Positions 33,431 to 40,932 of a stretch of DNA of 64,000 nt are shown here, piece after piece. Made by a program: the position numbers and the translations under genes. Source of the DNA: SFDP01 sp051653625 (GTDB lineage Bacteria > Bacillota > Clostridia > Lachnospirales > Lachnospiraceae); contig JBOFWM010000063.1 of assembly GCA_051653625.1 (NCBI GenBank), forward strand, positions 1 to 64,000, given 5' to 3'. Below the pieces are notes generated by a model that had not been told where the DNA came from, did not search any database, and saw only the letters and a list, made by a program, of their open reading frames with translations. Each line of letters starts with the position of its first letter. Within the stretch, counting starts at the first letter, position 1.

Positions 33431-33667
33431 TTATTGTGATATAATGTATGGTTTAAGAATCTCTAATACAGTATCTGCATCGTCTTCAGCATGAATGTTT
33501 AAGTCGATAGGTTTAGATAAGTCTAAACTAAAAATACCCATTATAGATTTTGCGTCGATCACATATCTACCTGATACAAGATCGAAGTCGTAGTCGAATT
33601 TTGTAATATCGTTTACAAATGATTTTACTTTGTCGATTGAGTTTAAAGAAATTTGTACTGTCTTCAT
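33431..33667 (-). CDS. HPr-family protein without His-15 (Crh-like)
   Basis: 78 residues with the HPr fold. The helix that normally carries the phospho-accepting His reads IDKVKSFVNDITKF; no His is present there. The regulatory Ser region is kept: DAKSIMGIFSLDL, corresponding to KSIMGVMSL of HPr. In Bacillus, Crh has the same pattern, acting only as a Ser-phosphorylated CcpA partner and not in the PTS. A similar role is inference; no HPr kinase gene is in the window. AAGGAGG lies before the ATG. Confidence 0.88.
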   Translation of the reverse strand: MKTVQISLNSIDKVKSFVNDITKFDYDFDLVSGRYVIDAKSIMGIFSLDLSKPIDLNIHAEDDADTVLEILKPYIISQ

Positions 33668-33707
33668 TAAAAATTACCTCCTTAATATTTTCATACCCTA
33701 TGTATAT

Positions 33708-33736
33708 ATAGTAAAGGTGTTGAATAAAAAAGTCAA
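33708..33736 (-). promoter_or_regulatory. Promoter of the HPr-like gene
   Basis: Minus strand TTGACT (33736-33731), 17-bp spacer, TACTAT (33713-33708). Confidence 0.6.
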
Positions 33737-33769
33737 TGATAAAAGGATAGAAATTTAGAAAGGATTATT

Positions 33770-35155
33770 ATGTATAATGTATCACTGCACAACTTAGGGT
33801 GCAAAGTAAATGCTTATGAAATAGAGGTTATGCAACAAAACCTACAAGAAAATGGATACAAAATTGTGCCATTTGCCCCGGGGGCAGATATTTATATTAT
33901 AAATACATGTACTGTTACAAATATTGCAGACCGAAAAAGCAGACAAATGCTGCATAAAGCAAAAAAAATGAATCCAGAATCCATTGTTGTAGCAGTGGGT
34001 TGTTATGTACAAACTGGGAAAGAAGAAATTGAGCTTGATGATTGTATTGATTTAGCAATTGGAAATAATAGGAAGAAAGATTTAGTAGCAATCATAGAAG
34101 AATACTTATCTTCGGAAAATAGAAAAGATAAAATGTTGTCAAATTCAACTATACTTGATATTAATGATAAAGAAGTTATTGAGTATGAAGAAATGACATT
34201 AAAGCAATCAGGAGAACATACGAGAGCGCATGTTAAAATTCAAGATGGATGTAATCAATTTTGTTCGTATTGCATTATTCCATTTGCTAGAGGGAGAGTA
34301 AGAAGTAGAAAATCAGAAGATATCATTCGTGAAGTAAAGGGACTTGTAGCATCTGGATATAAAGAAATTATAATTACGGGTATTCATATTAGTTCTTATG
34401 GAATAGATTTTGTTTCACAAAATAGTGAAGATTATTTGACCTGTGAAAAAGACGAAAAGTTTCTTGCGCACAAAAACAAATATTTAATAAATGTAATAAA
34501 AAATATTCATGATATAGAAGGATTAGAACGCATTAGAATTGGATCATTAGAACCACGTATTATTACTCGTGAATTTATAGAAGAACTTCATAGCTTAGAA
34601 AAATTGTGTCCTCATTTTCATTTATCCTTACAAAGTGGTTGTGATGATACACTAAAAAGAATGAATCGTCATTATACAATAAAAGAATATAAAGAGAAAA
34701 TTCAGTTGATACGAGAAATCTATAAGAAACCGGCTATTACAACAGATATTATTGTAGGGTTTCCAGGAGAAACACAAGAGGAATTTTTGACAAGTTATGA
34801 AAATATTAAAGAAATTTCTTTTGCTGAAACACATGTATTTAAATATTCAAAACGAGAAGGCACAAAAGCTGCTCAAATGAAAGAGCAAGTCAATGACACA
34901 GAAAAAACGCTACGAAGTAAGGCTCTTATCGAATTGAATGAAGTAAAATCACTTGAATATAAAGAATCATTTGTAGGACAAACTGTAATTGCCCTAATAG
35001 AAGAAGAAAAAGAAATACTTGGAGAAAAATACAAGGTAGGATATACGGATGCATATTTGAAAATTGCTACAAAAAATGAAGAAATATCAATAAATAAAAT
35101 GTACAAAGGAATTGTGAAAAGTATCTTAAATAACTTGTATTTAGAATTAGAATAA
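33770..35155 (+). CDS. mtaB: tRNA t6A37 methylthiotransferase MtaB
   Basis: 461 residues. N-terminal UPF0004 domain with three Cys (LGCKVNAYE, NTCTVTN, VGCYVQ), radical SAM domain with CNQFCSYCIIPFARGR, and a C-terminal TRAM domain. Adds methylthio to t6A37 of certain tRNAs. A little longer than usual, with an extra stretch around residues 212-238 (SQNSEDYLTCEKDEKF) that is not part of the family core. Confidence 0.93.
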   Translation: MYNVSLHNLGCKVNAYEIEVMQQNLQENGYKIVPFAPGADIYIINTCTVTNIADRKSRQMLHKAKKMNPESIVVAVGCYVQTGKEEIELDDCIDLAIGNNRKKDLVAIIEEYLSSENRKDKMLSNSTILDINDKEVIEYEEMTLKQSGEHTRAHVKIQDGCNQFCSYCIIPFARGRVRSRKSEDIIREVKGLVASGYKEIIITGIHISSYGIDFVSQNSEDYLTCEKDEKFLAHKNKYLINVIKNIHDIEGLERIRIGSLEPRIITREFIEELHSLEKLCPHFHLSLQSGCDDTLKRMNRHYTIKEYKEKIQLIREIYKKPAITTDIIVGFPGETQEEFLTSYENIKEISFAETHVFKYSKREGTKAAQMKEQVNDTEKTLRSKALIELNEVKSLEYKESFVGQTVIALIEEEKEILGEKYKVGYTDAYLKIATKNEEISINKMYKGIVKSILNNLYLELE

Positions 35156-35164
35156 AAGTATTCA

Positions 35165-35193
35165 TTGAAATTTAAGTGGAAATAAGGTAATAT
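35165..35193 (+). promoter_or_regulatory. Promoter of the ireB operon
   Basis: TTGAAA (35165-35170), 17-bp spacer, TAATAT (35188-35193). Confidence 0.6.
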
Positions 35194-35235
35194 AAAAAAA
35201 ACACGTAAAATGATTTGAAGGGAGCTGTTTTATAG

Positions 35236-35499
35236 ATGCAAGATTTAGAAAACACACAATTTTTTAAAGTAGAAGTAGAGCAAGAAACAGGAGTACAAGT
35301 TGTACTTGCTACTGTTTTTGATGCAATGACAGAAAAAGGCTATAATCCAGTAAACCAAATTGTTGGATATATTATGTCAGGGGATCCGACATATATTACA
35401 AGTCATAAAAATGCAAGAAGTCTTATCATGAAAATAGAGAGAGATGAATTAGTAGAAGAACTTCTTAATTCTTATATTAAGAAAAATGGTTGGGTATAG
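35236..35499 (+). CDS. ireB: IreB family regulatory phosphoprotein (UPF0297)
   Basis: 87 residues with GYNPVNQIVGYIMSGDPTYI and NARSLIMKIERDELVEELL, the family core. In Enterococcus IreB is phosphorylated by the Ser/Thr kinase IreK. Threonines near the N-terminus (ENTQFF) correspond to the region phosphorylated there. First of the conserved ireB-ruvX-DUF1292 cluster. Confidence 0.92.
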   Translation: MQDLENTQFFKVEVEQETGVQVVLATVFDAMTEKGYNPVNQIVGYIMSGDPTYITSHKNARSLIMKIERDELVEELLNSYIKKNGWV

Positions 35500-35512
35500 A
35501 GAGGAACGAAAT

Positions 35513-35944
35513 ATGCGAATAATGGGATTAGATTTTGGTGCAAAAACGGTAGGAGTTTCAATTAGTGATGCTCTTCTTATTACAGCACAAGGAAAAGAAA
35601 TTATTCGTAGAAAAGAAGAAAATAAGTTGCGAAAAACTTTGGCAAGAATCGAAGAATTAATTTTAGAATATGACGTAGAAGAGATTGTATTAGGATATCC
35701 TCTTAATATGGATGATAGTATTGGGGAACGTGCAATTAAAACAATAGAATTTCAAGAAAAACTAGAACGAAGAACTGGTCTTACTGTTCATTTATGGGAT
35801 GAAAGACTGACTACCGTTGCAGCGGATGATGTAATGATAGAGGCAGGTTTACGAAGAGAAGAACGAAAAGAATATGTGGATATGATTGCAGCGTCTTTCA
35901 TATTGCAAGGATATCTTGATTTTAAAAAAAATAAAAATTCTTAA
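35513..35944 (+). CDS. ruvX: Putative pre-16S rRNA nuclease / Holliday junction resolvase RuvX (YqgF)
   Basis: 143 residues from ATG 35513, which follows AGAGGA by 6 bases; the frame is open 9 codons further into ireB. RNase H-like fold: MGLDFGAKTVGVSISD with the first catalytic Asp, VLGYPLNMD, LWDERLTTVAA and YVDMIAASFILQGYL. YqgF proteins process 16S rRNA ends; a resolvase role is also reported. 13 bases after ireB. Confidence 0.93.
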   Translation: MRIMGLDFGAKTVGVSISDALLITAQGKEIIRRKEENKLRKTLARIEELILEYDVEEIVLGYPLNMDDSIGERAIKTIEFQEKLERRTGLTVHLWDERLTTVAADDVMIEAGLRREERKEYVDMIAASFILQGYLDFKKNKNS

Positions 35945-35998
35945 GATGTGCTATAGAATGTAAATGAATGAGAATAAAGGGTTAGGTAAAAAATAAAT

Positions 35999-36259
35999 AT
36001 GGAAAAGATTACGTTTTGCCCAGATGGTGAAGAACCAGTGGATTTTTTTGTGTTAGAACAAACAAAAATTGCGGGTATTAATTATATATTAGTGACAGAT
36101 GTTGAAGAAGGCGATGGAGAGGCATTAATCTTAAAAGATTTGTCGCAAGAAGAAGAAATGGAAAGTATTTATGCAATTGTTTCTGATGAAAGAGAGTTAG
36201 ATGTTGTTGCGGAGATTTTTGAGGACCTATTAGAAGATGTTGCTTTTACGAGGGAATAA
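35999..36259 (+). CDS. DUF1292 family protein
   Basis: 86 residues, acidic: ITFCPDGEEPVDFFVLEQTK, then INYILVTDVEEGDGEALILK. The family is widespread downstream of ruvX in Firmicutes; function unknown. The ribosome site is weak (AGG at about 12 bases). Confidence 0.9.
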   Translation: MEKITFCPDGEEPVDFFVLEQTKIAGINYILVTDVEEGDGEALILKDLSQEEEMESIYAIVSDERELDVVAEIFEDLLEDVAFTRE

Positions 36260-36285
36260 AATAAAAATAAAAGATAGAATGTAAT

Positions 36286-36306
36286 GACTTCTAGGCAAAA
36301 GAAGTC
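36286..36306 (+). other. Hairpin between DUF1292 and rnjA
   Basis: GACTTCT (36286-36292) pairs with AGAAGTC (36300-36306), followed by TTATTGT. Too weak a T tract for a firm terminator call; could be a processing or attenuation site. Confidence 0.4.
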
Positions 36307-36378
36307 TTATTGTCGTGCATGAAGTACGTCTTAATAAATATTATATTAAAATAAAAAGAAAAAATGGAGGAATTTTGA

Positions 36379-38055
36379 TTGAAGAAAAAAATGGAACTAA
36401 ATACGACAGAAAAGCTTAAGATAATACCACTTGGTGGACTTGAGCAAATTGGTATGAATATTACTGTCTTTGAATATCAAGATAGTATTATTATTGTGGA
36501 TTGTGGGCTTAGCTTTCCAGCGGACGATATGTTGGGAATTGACCTTGTCATTCCAGATATTACCTATTTGCAAGAAAATGCAAGTAAAGTAAAAGGGTTT
36601 GTAATTACACATGGACATGAAGATCACATTGGTGCACTTCCTTATGTTCTTAAGCAATTAAATATACCAATTTATGCTACAAGATTAACTATGGGGATTA
36701 TTGAAAATAAATTAAAGGAACATAACTTAACAAGTCATACAAAAAGAAAAGTTGTAAAATTTGGACAGTCAATAAATTTAGGATGTTTTAGAATAGAATT
36801 TATTAAAACAAATCATAGTATTGTTGATGCTGCAGCTCTTGCGATTTATTCACCAGCAGGTGTTGTTGTTCATACAGGAGATTTTAAAGTAGATTATACA
36901 CCAGTATTTGGAGATTCTATAGATTTACAAAGATTTGCAGAATTAGGGAAAAAAGGTGTACTTGCACTCATGTGTGATAGCACAAACGCGGAAAGACCGG
37001 GATTTACACAGTCGGAAAAAAGTCTTGCAAAAATATTTGATACGATATTTGCGGATCACGTGCAGAGAAGAATCATTATAGCGACATTTGCTTCAAATGT
37101 GGATAGAGTACAACAAATTATAAATTCAGCATACAAATTTGGAAGAAAAGTTGTAGTTGAAGGTAGAAGTATGGTTAATATTATTGATATTGCATCTACA
37201 TTAGGTTGTTTGAATATTCCAGATAATACGTTGATTAATGTAGAACAGTTGAAAAACTATCCGGAGGAAAAAACGGTAATTATTACGACAGGTAGTCAAG
37301 GGGAAAGTATGGCTGCTTTAAGTAGAATGGCTGGAAATATTCATAGAAAAATTTCTGTTGGACCAAAAGATACAATCATTTTTTCTTCAAGCCCGATTCC
37401 AGGAAATGAAAAAGCTGTAACAAAAGTAATTAATGAATTATCAAGAAAAGGTGCAGAAGTTATTTTTCAAGATGCGCATGTTTCTGGACATGCTTGTCAA
37501 GAGGAAATCAAATTGATGTATACTTTAATGAGACCAAAATATGCAATTCCTGTTCATGGGGAATATAAACATTTAAAAGCACATGCAAAATTAGTTTCAG
37601 ATTTAGGACTGGAAAAGGAAAACATTTTTATCTTATCTTCAGGTGATGTATTAGAGTTGAATCAAGAGTCGGCAGCAGTAAATGGCAAAGTAACAGTTGG
37701 GGATATTCTTGTAGATGGATTAGGAGTGGGCGATGTTGGGAATATTGTATTAAGAGATCGTCAACACTTAGCAGAGGATGGAATTATGATTGTTGTGCTT
37801 GCACTTGAAAAACATAGTGGAAGTTTGATTTCAGGTCCTGATATTGTATCGCGTGGTTTTGTATATGTGCGAGAATCCGATGAACTTATGGATGAGGCTC
37901 GATTATTAATGGCTAGTACTGTTGAAGGGTGCTTGGAAAAAGGAATTACCGATTGGGGAAAAATAAAAGGAGCAATCAAAGATTCTTTGAGTAATTTTGT
38001 ATGGAAAAAAACAAAGAGAAGACCAATGATTCTACCAATTATTTTAGATATTTAA
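36379..38055 (+). CDS. rnjA: Ribonuclease J
   Basis: 558 residues. TTG start at 36379 is 8 bases after GGAGG; the next in-frame ATG is 20 bases away. Metallo-beta-lactamase core with zinc motif THGHEDHIGALPY, then beta-CASP region and HGEYKHLKAHA, and a C-terminal domain. Endo- and 5'-3' exoribonuclease central to mRNA decay in Firmicutes. The YlbF-family gene follows 14 bases later, linking it to RNA processing control. Confidence 0.95.
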   Translation: MKKKMELNTTEKLKIIPLGGLEQIGMNITVFEYQDSIIIVDCGLSFPADDMLGIDLVIPDITYLQENASKVKGFVITHGHEDHIGALPYVLKQLNIPIYATRLTMGIIENKLKEHNLTSHTKRKVVKFGQSINLGCFRIEFIKTNHSIVDAAALAIYSPAGVVVHTGDFKVDYTPVFGDSIDLQRFAELGKKGVLALMCDSTNAERPGFTQSEKSLAKIFDTIFADHVQRRIIIATFASNVDRVQQIINSAYKFGRKVVVEGRSMVNIIDIASTLGCLNIPDNTLINVEQLKNYPEEKTVIITTGSQGESMAALSRMAGNIHRKISVGPKDTIIFSSSPIPGNEKAVTKVINELSRKGAEVIFQDAHVSGHACQEEIKLMYTLMRPKYAIPVHGEYKHLKAHAKLVSDLGLEKENIFILSSGDVLELNQESAAVNGKVTVGDILVDGLGVGDVGNIVLRDRQHLAEDGIMIVVLALEKHSGSLISGPDIVSRGFVYVRESDELMDEARLLMASTVEGCLEKGITDWGKIKGAIKDSLSNFVWKKTKRRPMILPIILDI

Positions 38056-38069
38056 AGAAAGGCTGAAAA

Positions 38070-38426
38070 ATGGGAAATGTGAAAGAGATAACACAGACCT
38101 TTATAAATTCTTTTAAAGAAACAGAAGAATATCAAAATTATAAAATATCAAAAGAGCAAGTATTGAAAATTCCGGGATTAATGGACGATATAATTGAATA
38201 TAAAGAAAAGAGTTATGAACTTCAAAATCTTGAAGATGAAGATTTATTTGATAAAATAGATGCTTTTGAAAAAAAATACGAAGAGTTTTGTCAAATTTCA
38301 GTAGTTAGTGATTATTTAGCAGCAGAGATCATTATATGCAAATGTTTACAAGATGTAAGTGTTTCTATTTCTGAAACAATTGATTTGGATGCTGATTTTG
38401 TTGCTCATATGAGGAAGAAAGGTTAA
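38070..38426 (+). CDS. YlbF/YmcA family protein
   Basis: 118 residues, all helical. The C-terminal half resembles the Com_YlbF domain (FIDSFKETEEYQNYK-like N-terminal helix and later FCQISVVSDYLAAE). In Bacillus YlbF and YmcA (RicF, RicA) join YaaT in the Y-complex that steers RNase Y. Location right after rnjA supports an RNA-processing role. Confidence 0.82.
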   Translation: MGNVKEITQTFINSFKETEEYQNYKISKEQVLKIPGLMDDIIEYKEKSYELQNLEDEDLFDKIDAFEKKYEEFCQISVVSDYLAAEIIICKCLQDVSVSISETIDLDADFVAHMRKKG

Positions 38427-38433
38427 ATGTTCG

Positions 38434-38796
38434 ATGAAAGAAAATAATATTGTGGTATCTATATTTGCAACTGCATTTAAAATTGTTATGGCGATTATTA
38501 TTGTGATGTTAGTTTTTACATGGTCAAGAGATGCCTATGATTTTGGGAGACGTGTATTTGCAGAAGAACCAGTAAATGTTGGAACTGGAAGAACGATAAG
38601 TGTTACAATTGCAGATGGTTACTCATCAAAAGAAATTGGTGAATTACTAGAGTATAATGGCTTAATTCGTGATGCGAACGTATTCTTTTTTCAAGAATTT
38701 TTATCACAATATAAAGGACAATTAAAACCAGGAACATATGAATTATCAACATCAATGACAATAGAAGAAATGATGAAAATCATGTCTGAAGGATAG
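38434..38796 (+). CDS. Membrane protein with MltG-type LysM-like domain only
   Basis: 120 residues. One N-terminal membrane helix (about 9-29), then a domain matching the LysM-like part of MltG: ISVTIADGYSSKEIGELLEY, then LKPGTYELSTSMTIEEMMKI. Full MltG is over 300 residues with a catalytic Glu domain; that part is absent and the gene ends in a normal stop, so it is not a lytic transglycosylase. It may bind glycan or interact with the elongation machinery. Confidence 0.78.
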   Translation: MKENNIVVSIFATAFKIVMAIIIVMLVFTWSRDAYDFGRRVFAEEPVNVGTGRTISVTIADGYSSKEIGELLEYNGLIRDANVFFFQEFLSQYKGQLKPGTYELSTSMTIEEMMKIMSEG

Positions 38797-38813
38797 AATA
38801 GGAAGTACATTTC

Positions 38814-39461
38814 ATGATAGTAAATGATAGAATGATTGAATATATTAATTCTTTAGAGACAGGAAACCCTGAATATTTAAACGAATTAGAAGCATATGCA
38901 ATAGAAACTTTTGTTCCTATTATTCGAAAAGAAATGCAAAGTTTTATAAAGTTGCTTTTAAGTATAAATAAACCAAAAAAAATTTTGGAAGTAGGTACTG
39001 CAATAGGGTTTTCTACTCTTCTTATGAGTGAATATAGTGATAAAGATTGTCAAATAACAACGATTGAAAACTATGAAGTGAGAATTCCTATTGCAAAAGA
39101 GAATATAAAAAAAGCAGGAAAAGAAGATTGCATCACTTTAATTGCTGGAGATGCAATTGAGATCTTGCCAACATTGACAGATACGTATGATTTCATTTTT
39201 ATGGATGCCGCAAAAGGACAGTATATTCGATTTCTCCCTTTATTAATGCCGTTATTAAAGGAAGGTGGAATGCTTGTATCAGATAATGTATTGCAAGATG
39301 GTGATATTGTAGAATCGCGTTTTGCAGTAACAAGAAGAAATCGTACGATTCATAGTAGAATGAGGGAATATTTGTATGAACTGAAGCATCATCCTATGTT
39401 GACAACATCTATTTTGCCTATTGGAGATGGTGTGACAGTTAGTGTAAAAAAGAAAGGTTAG
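38814..39461 (+). CDS. trmR: tRNA 5-hydroxyuridine O-methyltransferase (TrmR-like)
   Basis: 215 residues, class I SAM methyltransferase: ILEVGTAIGFSTLLM, then TIENYE, then YDFIFMDAAKGQY with the metal-binding Asp, and LVSDNVLQDG. Resembles the catechol-type O-methyltransferase family. In Bacillus TrmR (YrrM) turns ho5U34 into mo5U34. The following U32 protein is the matching hydroxylation partner, which supports this identity over a general O-methyltransferase. Confidence 0.87.
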   Translation: MIVNDRMIEYINSLETGNPEYLNELEAYAIETFVPIIRKEMQSFIKLLLSINKPKKILEVGTAIGFSTLLMSEYSDKDCQITTIENYEVRIPIAKENIKKAGKEDCITLIAGDAIEILPTLTDTYDFIFMDAAKGQYIRFLPLLMPLLKEGGMLVSDNVLQDGDIVESRFAVTRRNRTIHSRMREYLYELKHHPMLTTSILPIGDGVTVSVKKKG

Positions 39462-39465
39462 TTTA

Positions 39466-40722
39466 ATGAGAGATACAGAATTGTTAATACCAGCGAGTAA
39501 TTTGGAGGTATTAAAGACTGCAGTTATTTTTGGAGCGGATGCCGTTTACATTGGTGGAGAGGCGTTTGGACTTCGTGCAAAAGCCAAAAATTTTTCAAAA
39601 GAAGATATGGTGGAGGGGATTCAATTTGCTCATGCGCATAATGTAAGAGTATTTATCACTGCAAATATTTTAGCACATAATGGAGATTTAGAGGGTGCAA
39701 GAGAATATTTTACAGAATTGAATAAGATAAAGCCAGATGCACTAATTGTTGCAGATCCTGGGATGTTTACACTTGCAAAAGAAATTTGTAAAGAGATTGA
39801 GATTCATATTTCAACACAAGCCAATAATACAAACTATATGACATATCAATTTTGGAATAAAATGGGTGCAAAAAGAGTCGTGAGTGCAAGAGAATTGTCT
39901 CTAGAAGAAATTAAAGAGATAAGACAACATATTCCAGACGATATGGAAATTGAAAGTTTTATTCATGGTGCAATGTGTATTTCTTATTCAGGGAGATGTT
40001 TGCTAAGTAGTTATTTTACAGGTCGTGATGCAAATCAAGGATCTTGTACACATCCATGTAGATGGAAATATTCACTTGTGGAAGAAAGTCGTCCAGGAGA
40101 ATATATGCCAGTTTATGAAAATGAAAGAGGTACGTATATTTTCAATTCGAAAGATCTTTGTATGATAGAATATATACCGGAAATTTTAGATGCTGGAATC
40201 GACAGTCTTAAAATAGAAGGTAGAATGAAAACAGCATTATATGTTGCAACAGTAGCAAGGACTTACCGAAAAGCAATTGATGATTTCAAAAAATCAGAAG
40301 AATTATATCGAAGCAATATGGAATGGTATAAGGAAGAAATTGCAAAATGTACCTATCGTAAATTTACAACAGGATTTTTCTTTGGAAAAACGGATGAAAC
40401 AACACAAATTTATGATAATAATACATACATTAATGAATTTATCTATTTAGGAACCGTAAAAGAAATAGACGATCGAGGATTAGTAGAAATTGAGCAAAAA
40501 AATAAGTTCTCGAAAAATGATGTAATAGAAATCATGAAACCGAATGGGGATAATATTAAAACGACAGTACTGAATATTTTTGATGAAGATGGAAAAGAAA
40601 TGGAGTCGGCACCTCATCCAAAGCAGAAGTTGTTTGTAGATTTATCTGTAAAACCAGAAGTTTATGATATTCTAAGATGTGAGAATGTTAGAACAACGAA
40701 ATGTGATGATTGTAAAAAATAA
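39466..40722 (+). CDS. U32 family protein, tRNA uridine-34 hydroxylation (TrhP-like)
   Basis: 418 residues, single U32 domain plus C-terminal part. Motifs ADAVYIGGEAFGLRAKAKNF, ESFIHGAMCISYSGRCLLSS and GSCTHPCRWKY with the conserved Cys set are typical of TrhP/YrrO. Despite the peptidase name, this family makes ho5U34 in tRNA. Only 4 bases after trmR, so both steps of mo5U34 synthesis are together. C-terminus ends CDDCKK. Confidence 0.87.
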   Translation: MRDTELLIPASNLEVLKTAVIFGADAVYIGGEAFGLRAKAKNFSKEDMVEGIQFAHAHNVRVFITANILAHNGDLEGAREYFTELNKIKPDALIVADPGMFTLAKEICKEIEIHISTQANNTNYMTYQFWNKMGAKRVVSARELSLEEIKEIRQHIPDDMEIESFIHGAMCISYSGRCLLSSYFTGRDANQGSCTHPCRWKYSLVEESRPGEYMPVYENERGTYIFNSKDLCMIEYIPEILDAGIDSLKIEGRMKTALYVATVARTYRKAIDDFKKSEELYRSNMEWYKEEIAKCTYRKFTTGFFFGKTDETTQIYDNNTYINEFIYLGTVKEIDDRGLVEIEQKNKFSKNDVIEIMKPNGDNIKTTVLNIFDEDGKEMESAPHPKQKLFVDLSVKPEVYDILRCENVRTTKCDDCKK

Positions 40723-40767
40723 ACAAAAAATATTGCAAATATTTTATATATTTTTTTGAAAAAAGTA

Positions 40768-40796
40768 TTGCTTTTTGATGAAAAGTAAGGTATCTT
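40768..40796 (+). promoter_or_regulatory. Promoter of the glutamine synthetase gene
   Basis: TTGCTT (40768-40773), 17-bp spacer, TATCTT (40791-40796). Start predicted near 40803. Confidence 0.6.
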
Positions 40797-40807
40797 AATA
40801 GAGAAAA

Positions 40808-40883
40808 TGGTTACACAAAGTTGCCAAATAGAGATTAACAGTGAACAATGGCGTTCTGACCTTAGGTTAGAGCGCCTTTTTTT
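40808..40883 (+). promoter_or_regulatory. Attenuator leader of glutamine synthetase III
   Basis: An upstream hairpin pairs TGGTTAC (40808-40814) with GTTGCCA (40820-40826), one T-T mismatch. A strong 12-bp terminator hairpin is at 40850-40876 (two G-T pairs), followed by seven T (40877-40883), all before the gene and after its promoter. TGCCA (40822-40826) can instead pair with TGGCG (40849-40853), which would break the terminator base. This is the form of a switchable attenuator. ANTAR-protein antitermination controls glutamine synthetase in some clostridia; no such regulator gene is in this window. Confidence 0.7.
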
Positions 40884-40932
40884 AGTTAGTAATCATAATT
40901 AAAAAGATAAAAGATAAGAAGAGGAGTAGGAA

